A DNA stretch of 64,000 nucleotides from Caulobacter sp. 32-67-35 (GTDB lineage Bacteria; Pseudomonadota; Alphaproteobacteria; Caulobacterales; Caulobacteraceae), in NCBI GenBank assembly GCA_002280875.1, contig NCEV01000027.1:1-64000 (forward strand), read 5' to 3'. Position numbers and translations under genes: made by a program. Under the pieces are notes generated by a model. The model was given only the letters and a program-made list of their open reading frames with translations. It was not told the origin of the DNA and did no database searches. Position 1 is the first letter of the stretch. The number at the start of each line of letters is the position of its first letter. This document shows, in pieces, positions 46,904-56,765 of the stretch.

Positions 46904-48010
46904 TCAACCATCCTCGGTATAACAAAGCAGAGTGAAACCCGCCAAAAGCGCGACGAGCGGGGGTGTCCAGGCGGCGATCGCCGGGTGGAGAACCTCGGCT
47001 TTCGCAAGCGCGCTGCATAGCTCGTTGAAAAAGAAAAATCCGAAGCCCAGCGCAACGCCGGATCCGGCCAGGGCCGCAAGGCCCCCCAGACGCATCAGGC
47101 GCAGCGAAAACGCTGCCGCCAGCACCGACATGGCGGCGAACAGCAGCGGGGTCGCCAGGATCTGGTGATAGCGCAGCCGGAATGGCGTGGCCGAGAAGCC
47201 GGCGTCCTCGGTCCGCTTGATTGTGGTGGGCAGGCGCCACAGCGCGACGGCCTGAGGCGAGTTGAAGCGCTCCGAGGCGGTGCGGTCGTCGAGATTGGAC
47301 GGGATCGACAGGCTTTCGGAGCGAATCGCCCCAGCGCCTGGAGTAGCCTCCCGCACGCCGATCAGCCGCCAGAAGCCGGGCTCCAGCCGGGCCTCGTTGG
47401 CCTCGATCCGGCGCGAGAAGTCCATCACGCCCTTGTTGTTCAGGGTGTAGACGAACAGCGACACGCCGCGCAGGCGCACCGAACCGTCCACCTGGTCGCG
47501 CGCCCGGGCCCGGATCACGATCTGGGTCTTGTCATCGCCCTGGCGCAGCCATGTGCCCTTGGGCGCGGTCTTCAGATAGTTTTCCATCATCGCGTCGCGC
47601 GAGGTTTCGTATTGCGCGGTCATGGCCGTGCTCAGCGGATTGAGCAGGGTGATGGTCAGGACCCCGATCACGAAGGCCGCCACCGCCGCCGGCAGGATGA
47701 ACCGCCAGGCCGAAACGCCGGCCGCGCGCATGGCGATCAGCTCGCTGCGCCGGTTCAGGCCGACGAAGGCCCCCAGGGTGCCGAACAGAAAAATGAAGGG
47801 CGTCAGCACCAGGATGGTGGCCGGCGCCTGCAGGATGGTCAGGTACAGCAGCTGGAAGAAGTCGATATCGGCGCGGGTTCCGACATTGCGGGCGATGTCG
47901 ACGAAGGCGATCAGCATCACCATCGAGCCGAGCACGGCCAGGGCTGCGCCGAGCGAGGCCATCGTCCGCTTCAGGACGTAGCGCTCCACCATGCCGACGC
48001 CCAGGCTCAT
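46904..48010 (-). CDS. lptG: LPS export ABC-transporter permease LptG
   Basis: 368 residues. Three N-terminal membrane helices, a periplasmic beta-jellyroll, and three C-terminal helices; YjgP/YjgQ family. N-terminal ERYVLKRTMASLGAALAVLG and VGLNRRSELIAMRAAGVSAWRF coupling-helix region. ATG 48008-48010 overlaps the lptF stop. Works with LptF and LptB to pull LPS from the inner membrane. Confidence 0.92.
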   Translation of the reverse strand: MSLGVGMVERYVLKRTMASLGAALAVLGSMVMLIAFVDIARNVGTRADIDFFQLLYLTILQAPATILVLTPFIFLFGTLGAFVGLNRRSELIAMRAAGVSAWRFILPAAVAAFVIGVLTITLLNPLSTAMTAQYETSRDAMMENYLKTAPKGTWLRQGDDKTQIVIRARARDQVDGSVRLRGVSLFVYTLNNKGVMDFSRRIEANEARLEPGFWRLIGVREATPGAGAIRSESLSIPSNLDDRTASERFNSPQAVALWRLPTTIKRTEDAGFSATPFRLRYHQILATPLLFAAMSVLAAAFSLRLMRLGGLAALAGSGVALGFGFFFFNELCSALAKAEVLHPAIAAWTPPLVALLAGFTLLCYTEDG

Positions 48011-49149
48011 GCCGCACCTGTCTGGGCGGCATAGGCGGCCTTGCGACGCCCGATGGCGACGTGGCGCGACACTCTCTGGCGGAAGATCTGCGCCATGCCC
48101 CACCACAACGCCGCCAGTGGCACGGCATATTGCAGGATGTTGAGCCAGGCGTTGTCCTCGCAGGCGGCCTGCACGCCGAAGCCGACGATTCGGACCACGG
48201 CGGCGGCGGCGCCGACGGCGGCGATGCGCTTGCCATAGCCCATGCGGCTGAACTGCCCGCCGATCACGGCGGCCAGGGCCATGGCCATCAGGGCGATGTT
48301 GTAAAGCGGCCCTGCGAAGCGCGAATGCCCCTCGGCCAGCAGGCCGATGCGGTTCTTCTGTTCCCATTCCTGGGTCAGGTCCGGATAGAACAGCTCGTGA
48401 AGGTAGCGGTCAGCGATCTTGTAGTGCAGCAGCTCGTCGCTCTGGAACAGCGATGACAGATCGAAGGTGTATTCCTCGAACGAGGTGTACTGCAGCACGC
48501 CCGAGGTCGAGAACTGCTGGTTGGAGCCCTTGAGCATGATCAGCACGGGCTCGCCGTTGCGGGTGGCGATCACCGCCTCGCGCGACGAATAGGTCGATGC
48601 CCCGCCGTCCGGGCGCTCCTGGTGAATGAACAGGTTGTGGATCAGGTTATCGCGGTCGATCGACTGGGCGTAGACGGTCAGACCGGGGCCTGGTTCCGTG
48701 AACTGTCCGGGCTGGACCAGGGTCGAGGCCACATCGGTCTTCACCGCGAAGGCGGTCTCGCGAATTTGACGGGCGGCCCAGGGCTGGACCCATAGCCCGA
48801 TGAACAGAGAGAACAGGGCCGCGAACACCGCCAGTCGCATCGCCGGCGAGATCACCCGCCAGCGACTCATGCCGCCCGAGAAACAGACCACGATCTCCTG
48901 CTCGGTGTGCAGCCGGTTCAGGGCCACCAGGGCCGCGACGAACAGGGCGATGGGCAGGACGATATTGAGCAGCTGGGGCAGGGCCAGCATGATGATCTTG
49001 AGGAAAACCAGCGCGCTCTGGCGCTGGGTGACCAGGATGTCGAACTCCGACAGGCTCCGCGCCAGCAGCGCAAGCGCCGCCAGGGCGGCCGCCGCAAAGA
49101 GCGTCGGACCCAGCAACTGGCGGAAGAGATAGCGTTCGATCAGGCGCAT
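48007..49149 (-). CDS. lptF: LPS export ABC-transporter permease LptF
   Basis: 380 residues. Same six-helix and periplasmic-domain plan as LptG; MRLIERYLFRQLLGPTLFAA at the N-terminus and LNRLHTEQEIVVCFSGGMS in the LptB-contact region. Start ATG 49147-49149. The 245-base gap to divergent pepA should contain both promoters; no other feature is visible there. Confidence 0.92.
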   Translation of the reverse strand: MRLIERYLFRQLLGPTLFAAAALAALALLARSLSEFDILVTQRQSALVFLKIIMLALPQLLNIVLPIALFVAALVALNRLHTEQEIVVCFSGGMSRWRVISPAMRLAVFAALFSLFIGLWVQPWAARQIRETAFAVKTDVASTLVQPGQFTEPGPGLTVYAQSIDRDNLIHNLFIHQERPDGGASTYSSREAVIATRNGEPVLIMLKGSNQQFSTSGVLQYTSFEEYTFDLSSLFQSDELLHYKIADRYLHELFYPDLTQEWEQKNRIGLLAEGHSRFAGPLYNIALMAMALAAVIGGQFSRMGYGKRIAAVGAAAAVVRIVGFGVQAACEDNAWLNILQYAVPLAALWWGMAQIFRQRVSRHVAIGRRKAAYAAQTGAA

Positions 49150-49394
49150 TAAAAAGGGGGTTCGGGCGGGTGGATTCGTCAAGCGCGAACCCCAGGGAAG
49201 AGCGCTGTTCTACACGGGCGCTTCGCTACCGCACAACCGAAGACAGCGCCCTGTGCGACGCCGGAACTCTTTTCTCTCGACGGGGCTTGGACTATGCCGC
49301 CTGATCAAGGCGAGACGGCCGATCACCGGGCCGCGTTGCGAGTCGCGGTGCGATTCGGGATGGTTAAGGCGCCAAGCCACTTCAGGAGCGTGCG

Positions 49395-50876
49395 ATGCGT
49401 ATCGAATTCGTCCCGGCCGACCTTCATGCCGGCGCCACGGCCGCCGTCGCGGTCCTGGCCCATGAGGCTGCGGCCCTGTCGCCCGAAGCCCGGGTGATCG
49501 ACGAGGCCACCGGCGGCGCCCTGGCGCGCGCCATCGCCGGCGGACGCTTTACCGGCGCCAAGGGCCAGATTCTGGATCTGGTCGCGCCGCACGGCCTGGA
49601 AGCCGCGCGCGTGGTGCTGGTGGGCGTCGATGGCGTCGGCGCGGTCGAGCCAGAGGCCGTCGAGGCCGCCGCCGCCCATGCCTTCCAGGCCGTGAAGGCC
49701 TCGGGCGTGACCGAACTGGTCCTGAAGCTGGGCGCCGACGCCGAGACGGCTGCGCGCGCAGCCTTCGGCGTCAAGCTGGCCGCCTATCGCTTCGACAAGT
49801 ATCGCACCACCGAGAAGACCGAGAAGAAGCCGTCGGTCACCGTGGTCAACGTCGCCGCCGCCGATCCGGTCAAGGCCGCCAAGGTCTATGAAGGGCTCAA
49901 CGCCCTGGCCGACGCCATCCTGTTCAGCCGCGACCTGGTCTCCGAGCCGGCCAATATCCTGCACCCCGAAGAGTTCGCCGCTCGCGCCAAGAGCCTGGAG
50001 AGCCTGGGTCTGGAGGTCGAGATCCTGGGCGAGGCCGAGATGGCGAAACTCGGCATGGGCAGCCTGCTGGGCGTGGGGCAGGGCAGCGTGCGCGAGAGCC
50101 AGCTGGTCATCATGAAGTGGATGGGCGCGGCCGATAAGTCCGCCCAGCCCATCGCCTTCGTCGGCAAGGGTGTCACCTTCGACACCGGCGGCATCAGCAT
50201 CAAGCCGGCCGACGGCATGGAAGATATGAAGTGGGACATGGGCGGCGCGGCCGCCGTGACCGGCGTCATGCACGCCCTGGCCGGCCGCAAGGCCAGGGTC
50301 AACGCCATCGGCGTGCTGGGCCTGGTCGAGAACATGCCCGACGGCAACGCCCAGCGTCCCGGCGACGTGGTCACCTCGATGTCAGGCCAGACCATCGAGG
50401 TCATCAATACCGACGCCGAGGGTCGCCTCGTCCTGGCCGACGCCCTCTGGTACACGCAGGAACGGTTCAAGCCGAAGTTCATGATCGACCTGGCCACCCT
50501 GACCGGCGCGATCATCATTTCGCTGGGTCATGACTACGCCGGTTTGTTCAGCAATAACGATGGCCTGTCCGAGAAACTTCTCGCGGCGGGCAAGGCCGAG
50601 CGCGAGAACCTGTGGCGGATGCCGCTGCCGGCTGCTTACGAGAAGCAGATCGAAAGCCCGATCGCCGACATGAAGAACATCGGCGGCCGCCCCGCCGGTT
50701 CGATCACCGCCGGCCTGTTCCTGCAAAAGTTCGTCAATGGCGTGCCATGGGCGCACCTGGACATCGCCGCCGTCGCCTGGCGCAAGCCTTCGACCGATCC
50801 CACCGTGCCGGATGGCGCGGTAGGCTTTGGCGTTCGCCTGCTCAACCGCCTGGTCGCCGACGCCTACGAAGGCTGA
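49395..50876 (+). CDS. pepA: Leucyl aminopeptidase (M17 family)
   Basis: 493 residues. Metal-binding and active-site blocks: GKGVTFDTGGISIKP, MKWDMGGAAAVTG, NTDAEGRLVLADAL and DLATLTGA. Hexameric two-metal exopeptidase; in enterobacteria PepA also binds DNA. AGGAG precedes the ATG at 49395. It lies 8 bases before holC. Confidence 0.97.
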   Translation: MRIEFVPADLHAGATAAVAVLAHEAAALSPEARVIDEATGGALARAIAGGRFTGAKGQILDLVAPHGLEAARVVLVGVDGVGAVEPEAVEAAAAHAFQAVKASGVTELVLKLGADAETAARAAFGVKLAAYRFDKYRTTEKTEKKPSVTVVNVAAADPVKAAKVYEGLNALADAILFSRDLVSEPANILHPEEFAARAKSLESLGLEVEILGEAEMAKLGMGSLLGVGQGSVRESQLVIMKWMGAADKSAQPIAFVGKGVTFDTGGISIKPADGMEDMKWDMGGAAAVTGVMHALAGRKARVNAIGVLGLVENMPDGNAQRPGDVVTSMSGQTIEVINTDAEGRLVLADALWYTQERFKPKFMIDLATLTGAIIISLGHDYAGLFSNNDGLSEKLLAAGKAERENLWRMPLPAAYEKQIESPIADMKNIGGRPAGSITAGLFLQKFVNGVPWAHLDIAAVAWRKPSTDPTVPDGAVGFGVRLLNRLVADAYEG

Positions 50877-50884
50877 TCCGGCCG

Positions 50885-51346
50885 ATGTCCGACACGCCCT
50901 GCGAGGTCTGGTTCTATCATCTGGAGCGAAGCCGCGCCGAACAGGTGCTGCCCGAGCTGTTGGAGAAGACCCTGGGGCGCGGCTGGAAGGCGCTGGTGCG
51001 CGGCGGCGATCCGGGGCGGCTGGAGGGCCTGGACACCCACCTGTGGACCTATCGCGATGACGCCTTTCTGCCGCACGGGCTGGCAAGCGAGCCCATGGCC
51101 GAGCAGCAGCCCGTGCTGCTGACCGCCACGCTGGACAATGCGACAGGCAGGGACGCGCTGTTTCTGCTGGATGGCGCCGAACCCGGTGATCTGGCGGGCT
51201 TCTCACGTTGCATCCTGCTGTTCGACGGCCGCGATGAGTCAGCGCTGGCCCAGGCCCGCGGGCGGTGGGCGAGTTTCAAGAAAGCCGGGCATCCGGTGTC
51301 ATACTGGCGTCAAGGCGCCGAGCGCGGATGGGAGAAGCAGGCATGA
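50885..51346 (+). CDS. holC: DNA polymerase III chi subunit
   Basis: 153 residues. CEVWFYHLERSRAEQVLPELLEK at the N-terminus and YRDDAFLPHGLA, CILLFDGRDE and RWASFKKAGHPVSYW segments match HolC; it links the clamp loader to SSB. The pepA-holC order is widespread. Stop and next start overlap (ATGA). Confidence 0.92.
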   Translation: MSDTPCEVWFYHLERSRAEQVLPELLEKTLGRGWKALVRGGDPGRLEGLDTHLWTYRDDAFLPHGLASEPMAEQQPVLLTATLDNATGRDALFLLDGAEPGDLAGFSRCILLFDGRDESALAQARGRWASFKKAGHPVSYWRQGAERGWEKQA

Positions 51347-51681
51347 AGACGCTGATGGTCGTCGGGGCGGCGCTGGCTGCGGCTGTTCTTGCGGTGTCCT
51401 GTTCCAGCACTCCGGCCCCGGCGCCCATGCCAGCACCCGAGACGCCGGTGGCGCCGCCGCGCGCCGCAATCGCCCCGCCCCAGCCGAAAGATCAGTGCGG
51501 CATGGTCGAGGCCCGGGCCTATGTCGGCAAGAACCGCACCGAACTGCCCGCCGCCGTCGACCCCACCCGCTGGCGCGTGGCCTGCACGACCTGTCCTGTG
51601 ACTATGGACTTCCGACCGGATCGTCTGAACATACTGTTCGACGCCGACACGGGCACGGTGAAAGAGGTCAAGTGCGGCTAG
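51343..51681 (+). CDS. Small lipoprotein with I78 peptidase-inhibitor-like domain
   Basis: 112 residues. Signal peptide with lipobox AVSC, a proline-alanine linker, then a C-terminal domain (GKNRTELPAAVDPTRWRV; RPDRLNILFDADTGTV) resembling the potato-inhibitor-like I78 family. Four cysteines after the lipobox could form disulfides. Probable periplasmic or outer-membrane lipoprotein. Overlaps holC by 4 bases and lies 23 before the hybrid kinase. Confidence 0.78.
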   Translation: MKTLMVVGAALAAAVLAVSCSSTPAPAPMPAPETPVAPPRAAIAPPQPKDQCGMVEARAYVGKNRTELPAAVDPTRWRVACTTCPVTMDFRPDRLNILFDADTGTVKEVKCG

Positions 51682-51704
51682 ACAGGCAAGACATCGGAAA
51701 AACG

Positions 51705-54101
51705 ATGCTCGTCTCACTGATTGCGGGACTGGGCTTTGCCGTCTTGGCCTATCTCTGCGTCGAGATTCCCCGCGCCTACAACCAGGCCACCCCGATCTGG
51801 CTGTCGAACGGCTTTGTGGTGGCGTGCCTGCTGGCCGTCGACACACGGCGCTGGATCTGGATCCTGGGCGCCTCGCTGATCGGCGGATTGGTGGCCGGCG
51901 CCCATGCGGGCGACTCGGTTCTGATCAATTTCGTTCTGACCCCCAGCAACATCCTTCAGACCTGGCTATGCGCGTGGTGCACGCGCCGTTTCCTGGGGCC
52001 CGAGATCGATCTGGGCCGTCCCAAGCACATGATCGCCTTTGTGGGGCTTGCAGGCTTCGCCGTCCCCGTCGTCGTGGGAACCCTCGCTTCGCTCTATCAT
52101 ACCGCTACCCGGGGCGGAGACGTCTGGGCCAACGCCACCATCTGGGTGCTGGGAGACATTCTGGGCGTCCTGATCGTGACGCCGTGCCTGCTGGTGCTGG
52201 TAAAGGCCAAGACCTACCTGGCCGAGCGCGGACTGACACGCGAGGGTCTGCTGGTCTTGCTGGGACTGCTCGTGGTGACAGCGGCAGTTTTCGCCCAGAA
52301 TCGCTATCCGTTGATGTTTCTGGTGCCGCCGATGATGCTGCTGGTCGCTTCGCGGCTGGAAGTTCTGGGCGGCGTCATCGGCGCGGTCCTGGTCGCGGCC
52401 ATCGGCGTCCTCTTCACCATGGCTGGCCGCGGACCCATTTACCTGATCGACGGCACGGGGACCGAACAATCGATCGTTCTGCAGGCCTTCCTCGCCGTAT
52501 CGATCTTTGTCAGCCTGCCCGTAGCCGCCTTCCAGAGGCAGAGGCGTTACATTCTTGATCGCATGACCCAGGCCAGCGAGGCCGTCGCGCGCAGCGAAGC
52601 CCGCTACCGTCTGCTGACCGAGAACGCTCTCGACGTCATCGTGCACAGCGACCTGAAGGGTCGGGTGAACTATATCTCCCCATCGGTCCTTGCCGTGCTG
52701 GGCTACGCGCCGGAAGAACTGACGGGGGAGCGTCCCGTGGAGTTTGTCCATCCCGACTATGTAGATGCGGTGATGGCGATCAGCCGGGCCCAGGTGAACG
52801 GTCAGAGCGACCGTTTTCCCGATCGCATCGAATATCTGGCCTACCGCAAGGATGGCGCGCTGATCTGGCTGGAGTCGCGACCCACCCTGGCGATGGATCC
52901 CGTCAGCGGCGAGAAGATCGGCCTGACCGACGTGGTCCGCGACATCACCGCGCGCAAGGTGCTGGAGCAGGAACTGCGCGAGGCCAGGGCCACGGCTGAG
53001 GCGGCGGCGGCGGCCAAGGGCGAGTTCCTGGCCAATATGAGCCATGAGCTGCGCACGCCGCTGACGGCGGTGATCGGCTTCGCCAACCTTGTCGACGATC
53101 AACCCGAGCTGGCGGCTGACACCCGTCGCCACGTCGCCCGGATCGTCGACGGCGGCCGTTCGCTGCTGGCCACCATCAATGACATTCTGGATTTCTCCAA
53201 GCTGGACGCCGGCCATATGGAAATTCGGCCGCGTCAGGTTGATGTCGGCCATCTGGCGCGCGAGATTCTGGACATCTTCACGCTACAGGCCTCGGCCAAG
53301 GGGCTGACCCTGGCCAGCCAGGGACTGGATGACCTGCCACCCAATCTCTGGCTCGATCCGGAGCGCTTGCGGCAGGTGCTGCTGAACCTTGTGGGCAACG
53401 CCGTCAAATTCACCGAGACCGGCGGCGTGACCCTGAGCCTGGCCCATGACCCGACGAGCGAGCGTCTCGCGGTCAGTGTCATCGACACCGGCCAGGGCAT
53501 CGCCGAGCAGGACCTCAAGCTGCTGTTCATGCGGTTTTCGCAGGTCGACGCCTCGATCCGTCGCCAGCATGGCGGCACGGGTCTGGGCCTGGCCATCTCC
53601 AAGGGCCTGGTCGAGGCCATGGACGGTCAGATCGGCGTCGAGAGCCGGCTGGGCGAAGGCGCGCGCTTCTTCTTTGACCTGCACGCGCCCATCCGGCCCC
53701 TGGACGAGGCCGAAGACCAGACGCCGCCACCGAACCTGCCGGCCGGATGCCGGGTTCTGGTGGTCGACGACAACGCCGCCAACCGTGAACTGGTCCGTAC
53801 GGTGCTGGAGGCCTTCAACGCCCAGGTCTCCGAAGCCGTCGATGGCGAAGAGGGGGTGATCGCCGCCGAGGCCGAGCAGTTCGATGTCATCCTGATGGAC
53901 CTGCGCATGCCGCGCCTGGATGGCGCTCAGGCGGCCGACCGCATCCGGGCGGGGCAAGGTCCCAGCGCCGGGGCGCCGATCATCGCCTTTTCGGCGGACG
54001 TCAGTTCCGGAACGCCCGGGGCCGTCTTCAACGGCTCGGTGTCCAAGCCGATGACGGTCGAGTCGCTGATCGGCGCAATCTCGGCCCTGCTGCCGGCCTA
54101 G
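51705..54101 (+). CDS. MASE1-PAS hybrid histidine kinase
   Basis: 798 residues. N-terminal MASE1-like sensor of about eight membrane helices (residues 1-285), a PAS domain (about 300-420), HisKA with phospho-acceptor His447 (ANMSHELRTPLTAV), an HATPase domain (NLVGNAVKFTETGG; GGTGLGLAIS) and a C-terminal receiver with Asp732 (VILMDLRMPRLDG). ATG 51705 begins the first membrane helix. Signal unknown; output probably through a phosphorelay, as there is no DNA-binding domain. Confidence 0.93.
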   Translation: MLVSLIAGLGFAVLAYLCVEIPRAYNQATPIWLSNGFVVACLLAVDTRRWIWILGASLIGGLVAGAHAGDSVLINFVLTPSNILQTWLCAWCTRRFLGPEIDLGRPKHMIAFVGLAGFAVPVVVGTLASLYHTATRGGDVWANATIWVLGDILGVLIVTPCLLVLVKAKTYLAERGLTREGLLVLLGLLVVTAAVFAQNRYPLMFLVPPMMLLVASRLEVLGGVIGAVLVAAIGVLFTMAGRGPIYLIDGTGTEQSIVLQAFLAVSIFVSLPVAAFQRQRRYILDRMTQASEAVARSEARYRLLTENALDVIVHSDLKGRVNYISPSVLAVLGYAPEELTGERPVEFVHPDYVDAVMAISRAQVNGQSDRFPDRIEYLAYRKDGALIWLESRPTLAMDPVSGEKIGLTDVVRDITARKVLEQELREARATAEAAAAAKGEFLANMSHELRTPLTAVIGFANLVDDQPELAADTRRHVARIVDGGRSLLATINDILDFSKLDAGHMEIRPRQVDVGHLAREILDIFTLQASAKGLTLASQGLDDLPPNLWLDPERLRQVLLNLVGNAVKFTETGGVTLSLAHDPTSERLAVSVIDTGQGIAEQDLKLLFMRFSQVDASIRRQHGGTGLGLAISKGLVEAMDGQIGVESRLGEGARFFFDLHAPIRPLDEAEDQTPPPNLPAGCRVLVVDDNAANRELVRTVLEAFNAQVSEAVDGEEGVIAAEAEQFDVILMDLRMPRLDGAQAADRIRAGQGPSAGAPIIAFSADVSSGTPGAVFNGSVSKPMTVESLIGAISALLPA

Positions 54102-54151
54102 AGTGGATCGACAGTCAGGATCGCGACGGCGGCCGATCTCTTAAACCCCGT

Positions 54152-54276
54152 CATTCCCGCCCTTGTGGCGGGAACCCCTATGCCCGCCGCAGGTGCGGGA
54201 GGGGCGGACCGCTGGCGGTCCGCTTGCGTCTCACCTGCCAGCTGAACCAGGGGTTCCCGCCACAAGGGCGGGAATG
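54152..54276. repeat. Palindromic repeat element with 28-bp perfect inverted ends
   Basis: The left arm (54152-54179, beginning CATTCCCGCCCTTGTGG) is the exact reverse complement of the right arm (54249-54276). Inside are further palindromes (GCGGACCGC / GCGGTCCGC; GCAGGTG / CACCTGC). This is the form of an extragenic REP-like or small mobile element. It covers the 3' end of the ABC-F gene and supplies that gene's stop codon. Confidence 0.85.
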
Positions 54277-56085
54277 CTTGGCCTGGGCCGCGTCGCGTCG
54301 CTTGGTCAGTTCGGCCACCTTGGTCGGGTTCTTGTAGAGCTGCGGATCAGCCAGCTGGGCTTCCAGTTCAGCCACCTGGCGGGTGGTGCGAGTGACCACC
54401 TGCTCGGCGGCGTCGATCTTGCGCTTCAGCGGCTCGATGGCGACCGTCTTCTTCGGCGCGGCGGCGGTTGCTTCCGCCTTGGCCGGCTCGCGGGCCACCT
54501 GGGTGGGCTTCACGGCCTGCTTGGCGCGGTCCAGCACGAACTTGGCATAGTCGTCCATGTCGCCGTCGAAGGGCTTCACGGTCCCGTCGGCGGCCAGCCA
54601 CAGGCGGTCGGCGACCAGCTCCATCAGCGAGCGGTCGTGGGTGATCAGGATCACCGCGCCCTCATACTCGTTCAGAGCGTCCAGCAGGGCGCGGCGGCTG
54701 TCGATGTCCAGGTGGTTGGTCGGCTCGTCGAGGATCAGCATGTGCGGCGCGTCCATCGCCACCATGTTCAGCAGCAGGCGCGCGCGCTCGCCGCCCGACA
54801 GGTTGGCGACCGTAGTCTCCTGCTTCTCGAAGCCCAGACCAAACTGCGCCAGTTTCGAGCGGCGCGAGGATTCCGAGGCGTCCGGCATGGCCCGGCGGAT
54901 GATCTCAAGCGGGGTGTCGACGGGGTCCATCGCCTCGATCTGGTGCTGGTGGAACCAGCCGACCCGCATCTTGCGGTCGCGATGGAATTCGCCCGACTGC
55001 ACGCCCAGGGCGCCGGCGATCATCTTGGCGAAGGTCGACTTGCCGGCGCCATTGACGCCCAGCAGACCGATGCGGTCGTCCAGGTCCATGCGCAGGTTGA
55101 GGTTCTTGAGGATCGAGCGACCCTCTTCATAGCCGACATTGGCCCGCTCCAGGCGGATCAGGGGCGGCGGCAGGGGGCGCGGCGGCGAGGGCAGGGTGAA
55201 GGGCGCGACGCGCTCCTCGATCGTCGTGGCTACCGGCTCCATCTTGGCCAGACGCTTCATGCGCGACTGAGCCTGGGCGGCCTTGGAGGCCTTGGCCTTG
55301 AAGCGGTCGACGAAGGACTGCAGGTGGGCGCGCTCGGCGTCCTGCTTGGCCTTGGCCGACAGCTGCAGACGGGCCTTCTCGGCGCGGCGCTTTTCGAAGT
55401 CGTCGTAGCCGCCGGTGTAGAGCTCCAGCTTGCCGCCGGCCAGGTGCAGCATGTGCGTACAGCTGTTGTTGAGCAGCTCGCGGTCGTGGCTGACGATCAG
55501 GGCGGTGTGCGGGTACTTCTGGAGTCTCGCTTCAAGCCAGAGCGCGCCTTCCAGGTCGAGATAGTTGGTCGGTTCGTCCAGCAGCAGCATGTCCGGCTCG
55601 GCGAACAGGGCGGCCGCCAGGGCCACGCGCATCCGCCAGCCGCCGGAGAACTCGGCCATCGGCCGCTGCAGGTCTTCCTGGCTGAAGCCCAGGCCGGACA
55701 GAATTTCCGAGGCCTTGGCCGGCGCCGCGTCGGCGTCGATCTCGATCAGCCGGGCCCAGATCTCGCCCATGTCCTCGGGATCGGCGTCTTCCAGACGCGT
55801 CAGCAGGCTGTGGCGCTCCTCGTCGGCCTCCAGCACCGTGTCGAGCAGGCTGACGGGCGTGGCGGGGTGTTCCTGGTCCACCGAGCCGATGCGGGCCGAC
55901 TTGGGCAGGCTGATCTCGTCTTCGCTGGCGGCCAGCTGGCCCAGGATCAGCTTGAACAGCGTCGACTTGCCCACGCCATTGCGGCCGATCAGGCCCACCT
56001 TGGCGCCGGGCGGCAGGCTGACGCTGGCGTGGTCGAAGAACTTCCGTCCCCAGGCGTTGAAAGTCAGGTCTTTGATCTGAAGCAT
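54178..56085 (-). CDS. ABC-F protein (YheS-like) with element-derived C-terminus
   Basis: 635 residues with two ABC domains. Walker A GRNGVGKST and GVNGAGKST; signatures FSGGWRMRVALA and LSGGERARLLL; LLLDEPTNYLDLEGAL and LILDEPTNHLDIDSRR. No membrane segments, so an ABC-F translation factor or ribosome protector rather than a transporter. A coiled-coil tail (IDAAEQVVTRTTRQVAELEAQL truncated here) runs into the palindromic element, which encodes the last 32 or so residues (SRPCGGNPWFSW on) and the TAG. Start ATG 56083-56085; upstream in-frame extension rejected. Confidence 0.92.
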   Translation of the reverse strand: MLQIKDLTFNAWGRKFFDHASVSLPPGAKVGLIGRNGVGKSTLFKLILGQLAASEDEISLPKSARIGSVDQEHPATPVSLLDTVLEADEERHSLLTRLEDADPEDMGEIWARLIEIDADAAPAKASEILSGLGFSQEDLQRPMAEFSGGWRMRVALAAALFAEPDMLLLDEPTNYLDLEGALWLEARLQKYPHTALIVSHDRELLNNSCTHMLHLAGGKLELYTGGYDDFEKRRAEKARLQLSAKAKQDAERAHLQSFVDRFKAKASKAAQAQSRMKRLAKMEPVATTIEERVAPFTLPSPPRPLPPPLIRLERANVGYEEGRSILKNLNLRMDLDDRIGLLGVNGAGKSTFAKMIAGALGVQSGEFHRDRKMRVGWFHQHQIEAMDPVDTPLEIIRRAMPDASESSRRSKLAQFGLGFEKQETTVANLSGGERARLLLNMVAMDAPHMLILDEPTNHLDIDSRRALLDALNEYEGAVILITHDRSLMELVADRLWLAADGTVKPFDGDMDDYAKFVLDRAKQAVKPTQVAREPAKAEATAAAPKKTVAIEPLKRKIDAAEQVVTRTTRQVAELEAQLADPQLYKNPTKVAELTKRRDAAQAKHSRPCGGNPWFSWQVRRKRTASGPPLPHLRRA

Positions 56086-56181
56086 TTGATTTTGAAGGTA
56101 CGCGGCGGGTTGGCGGGGAGGGAGCGCCCGGCTATAAGCCCGCAACCTCCCAATTCACAACTTTATGTGTGAGATATCTTC

Positions 56182-56601
56182 GTGACCGAACGCACCTTCT
56201 CGATCATCAAGCCGGACGCCACGCGTCGCAACCTGACCGGCGCCATCAATGCGGTGATCGAGGCCGCCGGCCTTCGCATCGTCGCCCAGCGTCGCGTCAA
56301 GCTGACCGAAGCCCAAGCCAAGAAGTTCTACGAAGTCCACGCCGAGCGCCCGTTCTATGGCGAACTGGTCGGCCAGATGATCGCTGAGCCGGTCGTCGTG
56401 CAGGTTCTGGAAGCTGAAGGCGCCGTGGCCAAGTACCGCGACGTGATGGGCGCCACCAACCCGAAGGACGCCGCCGAAGGCACCATTCGCAAGCTGTTCG
56501 CCCTGTCGATCGGCGAAAACTCGGTCCACGGTTCGGACAGCCTGGAGAACGCCGCGATCGAGATCGCCCAGTTCTTCAAGGACGAAGACATCGTTGGCTA
56601 A
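56182..56601 (+). CDS. ndk: Nucleoside diphosphate kinase
   Basis: 139 residues. Catalytic His116 in [24 protein letters not shown] at the N-terminus. Transfers gamma-phosphate between nucleotides. Start GTG 56182. Divergent from the ABC-F gene. A terminator follows. Confidence 0.97.
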   Translation: MTERTFSIIKPDATRRNLTGAINAVIEAAGLRIVAQRRVKLTEAQAKKFYEVHAERPFYGELVGQMIAEPVVVQVLEAEGAVAKYRDVMGATNPKDAAEGTIRKLFALSIGENSVHGSDSLENAAIEIAQFFKDEDIVG

Positions 56602-56643
56602 AGGCTTTTCGAGCGGCGAGCTTCGCTGCCTCGAATAGTTTAG

Positions 56644-56679
56644 AGAAGCGGCGCGGCTTATGGCCACGCCGCTTTTCTT
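56644..56679 (+). terminator. Rho-independent terminator after ndk
   Basis: AAGCGGCG.GG pairs with CC.CGCCGCTT around CTTATG, with TTTTCTT at the 3' end; one mismatch. It lies about 45 bases after the ndk stop. Confidence 0.75.
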
Positions 56680-56765
56680 ATGTCTGCAGCGCGCATTGCG
56701 CGTATACAGGCGGTCTTCCGCTCCCCCGGCGTCGTCTGGAGACCGAAAGGGCGGAGTACAAAGAC

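Noticed and set aside
54163..56172. 669-codon frame opposite the ABC-F gene
   Set aside because: Antisense shadow of a two-domain ABC protein with all its motifs intact on the other strand.
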